From the NCBI GenBank assembly GCA_943788775.1, contig CALSRO010000006.1, positions 1 to 64,000 of the forward strand: 64,000 bases of DNA. Direction: 5' to 3'. This DNA is from an uncultured Flavobacteriales bacterium (GTDB lineage: Bacteria; Bacteroidota; Bacteroidia; Flavobacteriales_G; Salibacteraceae). Numbering within the stretch: position 1 is the stretch's first letter; every line of letters starts with the position of its first letter. Both the position numbers and the translations under genes were made by a program. A model generated the notes under the pieces. That model saw only the letters and a list, made by a program, of their open reading frames with translations. It did no database searches and was not told the origin of the DNA. Positions 45,038 through 54,734 of this stretch are shown here, one piece after another.

Positions 45038-46334
45038 TTAGTTTAGCTCGGCTCCGAGGTCAATATTGGCTTGCGCTCGAATGCCTATTTTAATGTTCAA
45101 GGATTGATCAGAGTAGAATTTGACCTCGGTATTTGGGTCGGCATTCGTTTTTGATGTTTTCAAGTTTACCTCAACCATCATCTTGTTTCCTCCGCTCATG
45201 GCTGCAATTTGAGAGATTGGAAGTCCCACTGGGGTACTTGTGCCATAAACAACAGGTTGTACCATGATGTCATTTGACAATATGATGTCACTCGTTTTTA
45301 TTGCTGGAGTATACACCCAATCATTGGTTGCAGATCCACCAGTAGCTCCTTCAATCAAAACACCTCTTGGATCAATGGTTCCATCAGTATTATACAAAGG
45401 AATATCCATCATTTTTACCCACGGAGTTTGCGTTGTATCAATAACCTCGGCAGAAAAAATTTCACCTGTTAAGGGTAAGCCATTGGTAATGTTAAATCGA
45501 AGCTCTGCAAAGTTTAATTCGGCACCTGCCGTATCTGTGTTCAAGAACTCATACTTGAATGTGTCTTTACGTGTGGAAAATCCGTAGCCACGAAGTGGAA
45601 GGAATACACTGGCAACGACTCCAACTTCACCTGTTAGGTCAGTTGATGAACTCGTTGTGGTTAGATCGATTCCGTAATACAAATATTTTGGAGTTGGTTC
45701 AACTACTGTCGTCATTGCCTTGAGACCCGGAGATTCGGGGTATACCAAGTTGTCGTTATCTAAACTAAACTCATAGAAGTCATTCGCGGGTATTGGATAA
45801 GGATGTGCAGCATCAGTTATTTCCAGGTACTTGGTTTGCGTACCATCCACCTTTTGAGTATAAAAGTCATTGTTTAAGCCATCCCTAAATTCCATTTCAT
45901 ACGAAACTCCAGTAGTGTTGTCCAATCTGAAATCAACCCTGGGGTTTGTTAGATTGAAACTTCCATCTTTTAATGTTCCAAAAATCCTAAGGTCAACACG
46001 CTCCACTGGAAGAGAATACTTAAGGCCAGGAATTACCGCAGCAGCGCCACCAATAATGGTGGGAAGTGTAAGTGGTTCAAGTGTGTCTGCGAATACAAGC
46101 GTCAAGAATTCACGTGTACCTGTGTCAGACGGTTCATCTGTGAGAATGATGTCACTTTCAAATGACTTTAATAATTCAGCCATGGTCACGTCAACTTGGG
46201 CAATTGGCACTGCCACAGTTGGTCGATAACTCCCGCCTGCCAAATTTTTCGGTATTAAAATAGTCTAGGTTACATGCCCCAAGACTTCCAAGAGCAATAC
46301 TTGCAATAATTGCTCCCCTCAATGGTCTTTGCAT
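45038..46334 (-). pseudogene. Envelope lipoprotein, frameshifted near its start
   Basis: The main frame (46243 down to 45038) lacks a signal, but the ATG at 46334 in another frame gives one: MQRPLRGAIIASIALGSLGAC, then NLDYFNTEK. Dropping one base of the A5T3 tract on the minus strand (plus-strand 46242-46249) joins it to LAGGSYRPTVAVPIAQVDVTM, the pattern with which many Bacteroidota lipoproteins of this type begin (xPTVAVPxxxS). The body is a beta-rich, TSP/OmpA-neighbour protein of about 400 residues with no recognised catalytic site. It precedes the OmpA/TSP3 gene by 26 bases and may be its partner. The lesion is either an error or real. Confidence 0.72.
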
Positions 46335-46419
46335 AGCGTTTAGTTTAGTTAATACGTAGATTGTAAAACAATGCTAAACAATCTTAACAAGAGAAACTAT
46401 CTAATTTGTAAACAAGATG

Positions 46420-46950
46420 CTACTCTGGGCTATAAATAAGCGTATCAGTTATGAGAGCGTTTTGGATTTGGACACCTGGCATTTCATTGATCCAAAGAAG
46501 GTTGTCGATGTACCAACGTTCGTTTAGATAAACCAAATCAAACTGCATCCAGTGCTCTTCTTTGTACTGTTTGCTAGTCATGTTTTGTTTTGAATATTGA
46601 GCAACAATGCAGTGAACCGAAGCAATTTCTAGATAGTACTCCATTTCTCTGCTAATCTCTACAAAATCAGGAGTAAACCTCCGGTAATACTGGCCTGTTT
46701 TTTCCAAATATGTTTGCCACGACCCTTCCCGAACTCGGTTTGTTCCATCATAATTCATGACAACAGAGGTGATGCTGCCATTTTCCGTGAAAAGGTTTTG
46801 AAATCCAGTTGCTCTAGCCAGCGAATCGGTCGTTTCTGCAGCGGTGAAATAAGCATCGAGGATACCACCAATGGATCGCAGATTGGTGTCCTGCGCAACC
46901 AATTGGCATGTTGATAGTAGAAACAATATGAGGAGCCAACTTCTATTCAC
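46420..46950 (-). CDS. NTF2/SnoaL-like secreted protein 1
   Basis: A 176-residue protein with a signal peptide (MNRSWLLILFLLSTCQLVAQ). Its mature domain (LDAYFTAAETTD, FTENGSITSVVMNYDG, RRFTPDFVEISREMEYYLEI, YLNERWYIDNLLWINE) has the cone-like pattern of SnoaL/NTF2 folds. No catalytic residues are assigned. It overlaps the end of the next upstream gene, a relative, by 8 bases, so the pair is coupled. Confidence 0.7.
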   Translation of the reverse strand: MNRSWLLILFLLSTCQLVAQDTNLRSIGGILDAYFTAAETTDSLARATGFQNLFTENGSITSVVMNYDGTNRVREGSWQTYLEKTGQYYRRFTPDFVEISREMEYYLEIASVHCIVAQYSKQNMTSKQYKEEHWMQFDLVYLNERWYIDNLLWINEMPGVQIQNALITDTLIYSPE

Positions 46951-47833
46951 GGATGTACATTACTAGTTTGCATTTCACGCTCGCAGCGTACTTTATCGCT
47001 GGATACCATATCATCATGCTACGCACAAATGATTCTGCGCGGCTTATTTGAAATCCACTCAAATCATGAACATATGTCAATTCGGCCTGTCCATCTTCGT
47101 TGATAGTGATTAAGAATGGGGTGTAACCAGGCGTTGGGGTGGTTACTACATCATAGGTCTCTAGTAAATCAGAATAAACAGCCATACTGTCGGGATAAAC
47201 AGGTGGATCATCCACTTCATTTACCTGATAAACAATGTTAGGGTCATATTCTGTGTTGAAATCTGGAATGGGACGAACTTCAAAGTCTGTATCATTCTTG
47301 TTCTCAGTTTCCTCAGCGATGTTTAATGCACCTTCCGGAAACATTTCCTCCGGTATAGGATAGGAGGGGTGCTCACTTTGAATGCTGAGGTGATTAATTT
47401 TCCATTGACCTTTTATCTTGACAAGCTGCACCGATTGAATGGTATTGTTTAAAAGAGTTTCTCTTGTATTTCGATCGATAAGCTTCACTGAAACTGTGCT
47501 GTATATGCGAGCTGCTGAACCGTAATTTCTATAAATCAAAACTTGTGGGGTTCGTTCGATCCAATAATTGCTGCTGATTTTCTCTAATTGATTTCCATAT
47601 TCGGTTGGGGTGAACGTCATCAATTGCGGAACGCCCAACGTGTCATAGATTACATTAGTGATTCTGCCTGTTTTCGTAAATAGGCTTTCTACATTTTGAT
47701 CGTCCTCTTCATAAAGGTTGTAGAAAAGATCATAGGCGATGATCGGGCTTGACTGTGCTTTTAGCTTTAAACTGACGCTGGCAAAATGAATGGCCAGAAG
47801 CATTATTATTCGATATGTGAGCTTTTGTGTCAA
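46943..47833 (-). CDS. NTF2-like secreted protein 2 with TonB C-like tail
   Basis: A 296-residue exported protein. The N-terminal region resembles NTF2-like folds (AYDLFYNLYEEDDQN, TEYGNQLEKISSNYW, VKIKGQWKINHLS). The C-terminal 60 residues (TPFLITINEDGQAELTYVHD to MMIWYPAIKY) fit the TonB-C pattern of a Gly-turn and W-x-P-A end. TTG at 47833 gives a basic signal peptide and is used; ATG at 47803 would leave no basic n-region. It sits 2 bases from ybaB and overlaps the next gene by 8 bases. Function not known. Confidence 0.65.
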   Translation of the reverse strand: MTQKLTYRIIMLLAIHFASVSLKLKAQSSPIIAYDLFYNLYEEDDQNVESLFTKTGRITNVIYDTLGVPQLMTFTPTEYGNQLEKISSNYWIERTPQVLIYRNYGSAARIYSTVSVKLIDRNTRETLLNNTIQSVQLVKIKGQWKINHLSIQSEHPSYPIPEEMFPEGALNIAEETENKNDTDFEVRPIPDFNTEYDPNIVYQVNEVDDPPVYPDSMAVYSDLLETYDVVTTPTPGYTPFLITINEDGQAELTYVHDLSGFQISRAESFVRSMMIWYPAIKYAASVKCKLVMYIRE

Positions 47834-47835
47834 GT

Positions 47836-48144
47836 CTATTTAAACATTCCTCCCAATCCGGGCATCATACTTCCTGCAGCGGCTTTCATTTCAGATTCAT
47901 TCACCTTTTCTGCTTCTTCTAAGGCACGATTTACGGCTTCCAATATCTGCGATTCTAAGTTGTGTCGATCTTCCAATTCCGCGTTAACTGCAATTTTTAT
48001 TCCTAAAATCTTTCGGTTGCCGTTTGCCTTAACCGAAATGCTACCATCATGGGAATTTCCAGTCACGGTAATGGTGTCCAATCGATCCTTAATTTCTTTC
48101 ATCTGTCGCTGCGCTTCCTGCAGCTTTTTCATCATATCAAACAT
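47836..48144 (-). CDS. ybaB: YbaB/EbfC nucleoid-associated protein
   Basis: A 102-residue DNA-binding protein of the YbaB/EbfC family that organises the nucleoid as a dimer. The start MFDMMKKLQEAQRQMKEIKD and the core VTGNSHDGSISVKANGNRKI are diagnostic. It is usually found near dnaX or recR, but here it leads an operon of secreted NTF2-like proteins, so its common partners lie elsewhere. Confidence 0.92.
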   Translation of the reverse strand: MFDMMKKLQEAQRQMKEIKDRLDTITVTGNSHDGSISVKANGNRKILGIKIAVNAELEDRHNLESQILEAVNRALEEAEKVNESEMKAAAGSMMPGLGGMFK

Positions 48145-48301
48145 CTCGAAGAATATTTAATGCAAAGCAAGGAATTCAAAGCAAACCGATCGGTTCAATT
48201 TCTGAATAGAATTTTTAATTGGAATTGACGTTTCCTTATAAGCACTTCTCCCTTGCTTCTAGATTGTTCGGTAATTCTATTTTCGCGCAACAATTCTACT
48301 C

Positions 48302-49552
48302 ATGAAAAAGTTTCTTCTTTACATTATAATCTGCCTGCCAATTTCGTTATTGGCTCAGAAAAATGCTCAGCAATCTGTAGCGATAAGTTATAATTTCCTT
48401 CTCCTCGAAGATCCTTCATTGGATAAGGTGAAATATGAGTATAAACCTGGGCAGAGTGCGGCATTCACGAAGCTGTATTATCCTGAGATGAAGAAATATA
48501 GTGAGACATTCATCAAGTATGTGGAGCAAATGCGAAGCGTGAAAAACTACATAGGTCCATTAGGAACAGGAACACCAACATCGCTGGGAGACTTGGATTT
48601 TAAAACAGCGATTGGAAAAACAAAGCGTGGGGAATTGGAGAAAATTGGCAACCTCTATTTTGATCCTGCCGTTTTTGAGGCAACTGCCACATTTAATGGA
48701 ACTCAAATCCAAGACAAAACGAACGATGTATTAATCAAGGACGGGGAGTTGATAACCGGACCTGATACTGTGTATCGAGAAAACATCAAAACAGGTCAAA
48801 TGGAGCGCGAAATCATCATGTACGAAGATGATATCTACAAAAAAATGTGCGGGGCCGGATTTATCGAAGAGTGGGACTTTGATAAAAACAAAGGTTCGCT
48901 TGAAAAGGACATTCGTTACTTGTCTGTATCAAAAGCTGTTTTTGATGAGATAAACGGGGAATACCGAGGATTGAAGCCACTTTTCGCCTTTAAAGCGGGC
49001 AAGTTTAACAGCCGAAATATTGGTGAGTTACGTTTGATACGAGAAGATATTGAGTACAATGTGTTGTTCAACCGCGATTTCAATTTCGCCTTAGAAGGTG
49101 GTGAAATGGACGGAATGGTTTTAACCTCTGATGCTGGAGGATATATTGAGCCATCGGCTCGTTACCAGTTTTTGATCAGCATCGTAGATGCGATAAATTC
49201 AGGGCAGTTGAAGGTGTATGACTACGATGGAATGAAATTCAAAGAATCGAAGGCTGAGCAACTGACCAGAAATGATTTTTTTAATCGCCTAAGTAGAAAA
49301 GACACGGTATATGCCGAGAACATTTATAGTGGAAAGATGGAGCAGATGGTGATTGAGATGGAGACCGAGTTAAGCGATATTATTGGACTGCGGTTTTTTG
49401 AAGATTGGTACATGGACTATGCCAATATGAGCATATACAAGAGAGTGAAGGGGATCGTGCTATTGACCGAAAAAAAGGATGAAATGACAGGTGTTATCAA
49501 AGGGGCGGGTCCTGTGAATAATACTTACATCAAATTAAATCCGATGTACTAG
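48302..49552 (+). CDS. GldN-like secreted protein with a duplicated domain
   Basis: A 416-residue exported protein (signal MKKFLLYIIICLPISLLAQ). Two similar units, at about residues 152-212 and 334-394, share the pattern DTVYxENIxxGxME, then F(I)EEWxFD or FEDWYMD, and an I-basic/SV-like ending. This resembles the repeated unit seen in GldN of the T9SS/gliding machinery, though the order and length differ and gldKLM are not adjacent. It may be a divergent GldN-type or peptidoglycan-associated protein; confidence in GldN homology is moderate. Confidence 0.6.
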   Translation: MKKFLLYIIICLPISLLAQKNAQQSVAISYNFLLLEDPSLDKVKYEYKPGQSAAFTKLYYPEMKKYSETFIKYVEQMRSVKNYIGPLGTGTPTSLGDLDFKTAIGKTKRGELEKIGNLYFDPAVFEATATFNGTQIQDKTNDVLIKDGELITGPDTVYRENIKTGQMEREIIMYEDDIYKKMCGAGFIEEWDFDKNKGSLEKDIRYLSVSKAVFDEINGEYRGLKPLFAFKAGKFNSRNIGELRLIREDIEYNVLFNRDFNFALEGGEMDGMVLTSDAGGYIEPSARYQFLISIVDAINSGQLKVYDYDGMKFKESKAEQLTRNDFFNRLSRKDTVYAENIYSGKMEQMVIEMETELSDIIGLRFFEDWYMDYANMSIYKRVKGIVLLTEKKDEMTGVIKGAGPVNNTYIKLNPMY

Positions 49553-49563
49553 GGCCCTTTCAA

Positions 49564-51699
49564 TTAGAATCTCACCCCAATCACACAAACATCATCGATC
49601 TGCTCTAGATCACCTCTCCATGTTTCAAATTCGTCTCGAAGTAAATCACTTTGATCTGTAATTGTTTGGTCCTGGATGCCGAGCAAAAATCGTTTGAAGT
49701 TTTTTGACTTGTACTTTTTGCCTCTCTCTCCACCAAATTGATCTGGATAGCCATCACTGAAAAGGTAGATGGTATCCATGGGGTTCAGTTCAATGTGATG
49801 GGTGTGATAAGCTTCTCTGTTGGGATACCTTCCAATGGGCTGCTTGTCCGCCTTTATCTCATACAGATGATATTCATTTTCAGAAAGAGAAGGCTCGCCT
49901 ATACTCTCTATTGTCTTTTTACTAATAACCCAAATTGGATTGTTAGCGCCCGTCCAACTAACTTTTTTGGTCGCCTTGTGAATCGCGCAAAGTGATATGT
50001 CCATGCCGTCCTTCACTTCTTGTTCGCTTTTCTCAAATGTTTCATCCACAATAATCGCGGTTTGATCAAGAATCTTCCCGGGTTCATGCAATCCAAACTC
50101 TCGCACTGATCTGTTTAAGGCATTGTGACAAACCACGCTGACCATGGCACCCGGAACTCCATGACCTGTGCAGTCGGCAGCAGCTAAAAACAAATAATCT
50201 TCCGTGTCCTCCATCCAATAAAAATCACCTGCTACAATGTCTTTGGGTTGGTAGTAGATAAAGGCATTGGGTAACAATTCCCGCACTTGGGTATCTGGAG
50301 GTAAAATTGCTTCTTGGATTCGCTTAGCATAGGTGATTGAGTCAATGATCTCCTTGTTTTTCTCCTCCAGTTCTTCACTCTTTTGCAGAATTTCAGCCGT
50401 TCTTTCTTTTACTTGTATTTCAAGAATCTCGTTTTGTTCTTGCGTAACCTTGTTGAGCATTTCAAGGTTTTCAAATGCCTGCTTTTTAGCTTCATCTTTT
50501 TCGCGTTGGATATCTCTGTATCTACTAACCATGGCCAGTGAGAGGAATATTACTTCGCCTGCGGAACCCATTTTAATGGCGTTATGACTTAGGAAATCAC
50601 TTTCCAGTAGGTTGAAGTTGGTCAGGATAAAGAGTATACCACCTGTCAATACGGCCAGAAAGCCTAAAGTGAAAAATGGACTCAGTTTCCTTTTGGATTT
50701 ATAAACCCAACCAATAGCCATAAATATGATAACCAAGGAGATCAATGAGAGTCCGTTGATAATTGGATACGTAATTTCATAAGCGAAACCGCTAGTGGCG
50801 CCTGTAATAATGCATATCAACACAAAGCCCATCAATGATTTATAGAATGTTTTAAACCACTTAGGCATTGCACTTAAAGTCAGAAATTCGGCTGCGTAAA
50901 GCATAAGTGTAAATACGGATGCACCTGAAAAGATGAGGATGCTGTGATTTGCCATCCATGGCCAGTTTGGCCATAGATATTCAAAGGCTAACCCATCTAA
51001 GGAGGCTTGCATAAAAAACAAAAAAGCTACATACAACACGTAGTAACTGTAGATTCTCTGTTTTACAACAAACGCAAAGAATAGAAACAAGCCTGTCACT
51101 AGCATTAAGAGACCGTAGTATATGCCTAGTGTCAGATTCTCACGTTGCACAAAACCATGAAAGTTTTCGGGATGCCACAGCTTTATTGGCATACTGACTA
51201 CCTCTCCATCACTGGTCACGCGGAAGATCAATTGTTTTGATTCTAGGGGTTTCAGTGTGATTGGAAAGATGAATTTTCGATATATCACTGGCCTTTTGTC
51301 AAAAGGCAATTCATCACCTGTTTTATACAGTTTTTTTATGGCTATTGGTGTCACTTCATACAGCTCTATGCTGTTGGTGAGTGCCCGTGCCGTTTCTATG
51401 TAGTAGCTTTTATCTAATTCAGTTCCGTTGGTGATCTGAAACGTAACCCAATAGGTAGAAGTCGTGAAATTTAGATTGGGTGTATTCTCTGTAATGTCCT
51501 TAAAAAGGCTGTCGATTTTTCCATAGGCCACATCTTCGGGAGTCCATTGATGATCCTTGTCCTCCAGGATTTTTGCCGAGGTGGCTATATGCGTGTATCT
51601 TGGCCCATGAGCCATGGCTGATGTTACATAGCAGCTGAGCAACACAAAAAGCAGTAGCTTTCTCGTGAAGTAATGATAGAATGATGGGTTAGTGTTCAT
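49564..51699 (-). CDS. 7TM-DISM sensor with SpoIIE-type Ser phosphatase domain
   Basis: A 711-residue sensor with a signal peptide, an extracytoplasmic 7TMR-DISM extracellular domain (about 30-170), seven membrane helices (about 185-390), a coiled coil (about 405-470, REKDEAKKQAFENL), and a PP2C/SpoIIE phosphatase domain (about 480-711, with DFYWMED, ADCTGHGVPGAMVS, DGMDISLCAI, DGYPDQFGG). Such proteins turn an external signal into dephosphorylation of an anti-sigma antagonist or similar partner. Catalytic Asp residues in the D-G motifs are present. No cognate anti-sigma antagonist is adjacent. Confidence 0.88.
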   Translation of the reverse strand: MNTNPSFYHYFTRKLLLFVLLSCYVTSAMAHGPRYTHIATSAKILEDKDHQWTPEDVAYGKIDSLFKDITENTPNLNFTTSTYWVTFQITNGTELDKSYYIETARALTNSIELYEVTPIAIKKLYKTGDELPFDKRPVIYRKFIFPITLKPLESKQLIFRVTSDGEVVSMPIKLWHPENFHGFVQRENLTLGIYYGLLMLVTGLFLFFAFVVKQRIYSYYVLYVAFLFFMQASLDGLAFEYLWPNWPWMANHSILIFSGASVFTLMLYAAEFLTLSAMPKWFKTFYKSLMGFVLICIITGATSGFAYEITYPIINGLSLISLVIIFMAIGWVYKSKRKLSPFFTLGFLAVLTGGILFILTNFNLLESDFLSHNAIKMGSAGEVIFLSLAMVSRYRDIQREKDEAKKQAFENLEMLNKVTQEQNEILEIQVKERTAEILQKSEELEEKNKEIIDSITYAKRIQEAILPPDTQVRELLPNAFIYYQPKDIVAGDFYWMEDTEDYLFLAAADCTGHGVPGAMVSVVCHNALNRSVREFGLHEPGKILDQTAIIVDETFEKSEQEVKDGMDISLCAIHKATKKVSWTGANNPIWVISKKTIESIGEPSLSENEYHLYEIKADKQPIGRYPNREAYHTHHIELNPMDTIYLFSDGYPDQFGGERGKKYKSKNFKRFLLGIQDQTITDQSDLLRDEFETWRGDLEQIDDVCVIGVRF

Positions 51700-51894
51700 A
51701 ATCCGTTTGGCACCGCCAATGTACGAATTGAACATGGCGTCTGTACTTCAAACATACTTTCTGTAGTAATGGTTCAATTCGATTTTATGTTGAAAAGTAT
51801 TTCCACCCAAATGCTTGTCTAAAAGCGTTTAGCTAAATATTTTAGCATCCGTTAATAATTGGTTTTTATCGATTATTTTAAAGCACTGAGGATA

Positions 51895-53118
51895 ATGCAG
51901 ATTTCAGAGAATAAAAACATACTTCATTTAGATCTCGATTCGTTTTTTGTGTCAGTAGAACGGCTCATTGATTCGCGGCTCAATGGGAAACCTGTGCTCA
52001 TTGGTGGCACTACTGATCGGGGAGTAGTGGCCTCTTGCAGCTACGAAGCGCGTGCTTTTGGAATTCACTCGGCCATGCCTATGAAAATGGCTCGGGAGCT
52101 TTGTCCTGAGGCTATTGTGATCAAAGGGAATAGTATGACTTACTCCAAGTACAGCGATATGGTTACCGAGATCATAAAAGAGGAAGTGCCGCTGTTTGAA
52201 AAGACTTCTATCGATGAGTTTTATGCGGACATGACAGGCATGGATCGTTTTTTTGGCTGCGCAAAACTGGCTGGCGAAGTGCGGCAAAAGATCATTCGAG
52301 AAACGGGTTTGCCCAATTCTTTTGGGTTGTCGATCAATAAAACGGTATCCAAAGTCGCCACTGGCGAGGCAAAGCCCAATAACCAACTAGAAATCAGGAA
52401 AGGAACCGAGAAGTGTTTCTTAGCTCCGTTGTCGGTTCGTAAAATCCCTATGGTAGGAGCAAAGACCTATCAAACACTACGCAACTTGGGCATCAAACAG
52501 ATCAAAACAGTGCAAGAGATGCCCATGGACATGATGGAAAACGTGTTGGGGCAAAACGGCCGCGCCATATGGAAAAAGGCAAACGGTATTGATAATAGTC
52601 CCGTGATTGCATTCAATGAGCGGAAAAGCATCAGTACTGAACGCACCTTCGATCGGGATACTACAGATGTCGTTAAGCTGAGAGGCATCATGCTGGCCAT
52701 GGCTGAAAATCTAGCTTATCAGCTAAGGAGAGGCAAGAAGCTGACTGCTTGTGTTACCGTAAAGATTCGGTTTTCTGATTTTCAAACACAGACGCTGCAG
52801 GCACGTATCGCCTATACCTCGGCAGATCACATTCTCATTGCAAAGGTCATGGAGTTGTTTGAGAAGGTTTACAACAGAAGGATGCTGGTTCGCTTGATTG
52901 GCGTTCGTTTTAGCCACTTGGTAGGTGGCGGTTATCAGATAAATTTGTTTGAAGACACGGAAGAGTTTATAAACCTATACCAAGCTATGGATAAAATCCG
53001 CGAGCGCTATGGTGATCGAGCTGTGCTGCGCGCTTCGGGTATGGGGGCTAGAACCATCAGTCGAAGCAATCCATTCAACGGTAAAGCTCCGTTGTTATTG
53101 GCGAACAGGAGAGCGTAA
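51895..53118 (+). CDS. Y-family DNA polymerase (DinB/UmuC-type, clamp-binding)
   Basis: A 407-residue translesion polymerase. Catalytic residues: Asp13 (LHLDLDSFFVSVE), then the DE pair of TSIDEFYADM (107-108). The motif YSKYSDMVTE is also typical. Near the C-terminus Gln348-Phe352 (QINLF) matches a beta-clamp-binding peptide. The SNPFNG C-terminus is family-like. Y-family polymerases copy past damaged bases. A second DnaE and a PA0069-type radical SAM protein lie 5-10 kb downstream on the same strand, a set often found adjacent in Bacteroidota. Confidence 0.93.
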   Translation: MQISENKNILHLDLDSFFVSVERLIDSRLNGKPVLIGGTTDRGVVASCSYEARAFGIHSAMPMKMARELCPEAIVIKGNSMTYSKYSDMVTEIIKEEVPLFEKTSIDEFYADMTGMDRFFGCAKLAGEVRQKIIRETGLPNSFGLSINKTVSKVATGEAKPNNQLEIRKGTEKCFLAPLSVRKIPMVGAKTYQTLRNLGIKQIKTVQEMPMDMMENVLGQNGRAIWKKANGIDNSPVIAFNERKSISTERTFDRDTTDVVKLRGIMLAMAENLAYQLRRGKKLTACVTVKIRFSDFQTQTLQARIAYTSADHILIAKVMELFEKVYNRRMLVRLIGVRFSHLVGGGYQINLFEDTEEFINLYQAMDKIRERYGDRAVLRASGMGARTISRSNPFNGKAPLLLANRRA

Positions 53119-53318
53119 TAGCAGCGAATCCATTTATAAATCGAATTTCATTTACAATTATTAAGTGTAATAAGGTTTAGTTTTTTCAACGGTGATCTTA
53201 TTTGCTCTATTGTTTTTGCATTTATCGCAACTTCTTCATAAAACCGTTGCGTTATTCCGTTTTTCGCCAGAATAGGAATGCTCTAGGTTTGGTGAAAATT
53301 TTAAAACAAAACCTAATC

Positions 53319-53996
53319 ATGAAAGCAATCAAACAATTACTCGTATGCTCAACTGTAAGTGTATTACTTCTAGCATGCCAAAAAGGCGAAGACGACCCTT
53401 TTTTAAGTCTGCGATCGAGAGACGCTAGGGTAACAGGGACATGGGAAATGACAGCGATGAAATCAATTGGTTCAGAGGAAATCACGCAAGTCTATGGCGA
53501 TAGCACAATCACGTTTCAAACTTCGGCTGAAACCAATTTTAAAGGCAACACAATAACTAGTGTTTATACGCAACTGGATTCCTATTTAGGTTTACCCGCT
53601 ACTCTGACCAGAGAGTCAGAATATAAGTCTGAATTGACCATAAATAAGGATGGTACATACACGTGGACCGAAGAGGTTACAGGAGTGTCCTCTACATTAA
53701 CCACATATGACTATGACTTTCAAACTGGGGATTTTGTTCAAGGCGAAGATTCAACGACCACTTCAACCCAAAAATCATTAGCATCAAATTCAGGTTATTG
53801 GTATTGGCAGGACAATTCCAATAGTAAGACCTTGTTGACATTAGACATGCTTGGTACAATGTATTTGTTAGAGCTTAGTAACGAGCAAATGGTTTGGGAG
53901 TCTGTTTCAGAAACTAAAAATTCTTCAAATGATGAATTTGTGGCAATTAGCTCTGATGTTATCAATGAGTTGTCTATGACTTGGGAAAAAAAGTAA
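53319..53996 (+). CDS. Bacteroidota lipocalin-like lipoprotein
   Basis: A 225-residue lipoprotein (MKAIKQLLVCSTVSVLLLAC, lipobox Cys20). KGEDDPFLSLRSRDARVTGTWEMT is a common opening in the phylum: an exposed N-terminal linker followed by an expected lipocalin-like barrel (GTWEMT, SELTINKDGTYTWTEE, NSGYWYWQDN). The ligand is unknown. ATG at 53319 was chosen for the lipoprotein signal. A bidirectional terminator separates it from the convergent gene. Confidence 0.75.
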   Translation: MKAIKQLLVCSTVSVLLLACQKGEDDPFLSLRSRDARVTGTWEMTAMKSIGSEEITQVYGDSTITFQTSAETNFKGNTITSVYTQLDSYLGLPATLTRESEYKSELTINKDGTYTWTEEVTGVSSTLTTYDYDFQTGDFVQGEDSTTTSTQKSLASNSGYWYWQDNSNSKTLLTLDMLGTMYLLELSNEQMVWESVSETKNSSNDEFVAISSDVINELSMTWEKK

Positions 53997-54033
53997 TAAC
54001 CTTTCGTTTTATTCTAACCACAAAAACAAAAAA

Positions 54034-54059
54034 AAGCTTTGCATTTGCAAGGCTTTTTT
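54034..54059. terminator. Bidirectional terminator between convergent genes
   Basis: Arms AAGCTTTGC / GCAAGGCTT (one G-T pair) have loop ATTT. A runs precede and T6 follows on the plus strand, and A/T runs flank both sides. It serves the lipoprotein gene and probably the gene ending at 54100. Confidence 0.82.
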
Positions 54060-54099
54060 GTTGGACAGAATCAATTGTTGTGAAGGAACTTGCAAACCA

Positions 54100-54732
54100 T
54101 TAGATTCCCACTCTAAACTGATCTAGGTCTTCACTGGCAAAAGAGCTGTTGCCAAAAGATTGCTGCATAGAAGCCAGATCGGGTGCTACAGCAGGCGGTG
54201 TAATTCCATTATTGCTCTCTAGATTCAATGCTAAATCTACATCCATTGCTGGACGATCCATGTATACAATCTCTCGCACTATGCGCTCAGTAGGTACAAC
54301 AATTTCAATCGGCACTTCTCTAATGACCTCAACAGTATCTAGAACGGTTTCATATACAATTTGAGGTGTTCTCAAACCATCGTTAGTTATTGTTTCTTGT
54401 CGCAACCAGAAAAACATGAAAAGAAGCACAGCGGCAATACCCACTTGGTACACGGGTAATCGGAAAGTAGCGATGAAAAACAGCAGTGCCGCCAACCCTA
54501 TTCTTTTCCTCTTTACCACATGTGCTTCTTTCAAACTAAACAACAGGTCGGGGTCGGGGCAGAGCAGAGCGCCTTCATCCTCGAACATTAGTTTACTATC
54601 AACCAATAACTTTCGTTGATTGCTATATTCTAGTTCTGTCATACAGCTCAAAACCATTTCAACCTGAGCCGGGCTCAAGGAGTCAAAATCCTGAGAGATA
54701 AGTACACTTTCAATATGCTTTTCTATATCCAT
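54100..54732 (-). CDS. Putative anti-sigma-like membrane protein following the sigma gene
   Basis: A 210-residue protein with one or two membrane helices (about 77-110, LAALLFFIATF and IAAVLLFMFFWL), an N-terminal soluble helical part (VEMVLSCMTELEY) and a long extracytoplasmic tail. No zinc-binding HxxxCxxC motif is visible. It begins 2 bases after the sigma-factor stop (ATG at 54732), so the pair is probably co-expressed and the protein may restrain that sigma. The anti-sigma role is inference from position and topology. Confidence 0.62.
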   Translation of the reverse strand: MDIEKHIESVLISQDFDSLSPAQVEMVLSCMTELEYSNQRKLLVDSKLMFEDEGALLCPDPDLLFSLKEAHVVKRKRIGLAALLFFIATFRLPVYQVGIAAVLLFMFFWLRQETITNDGLRTPQIVYETVLDTVEVIREVPIEIVVPTERIVREIVYMDRPAMDVDLALNLESNNGITPPAVAPDLASMQQSFGNSSFASEDLDQFRVGI

Positions 54733-54734
54733 AA

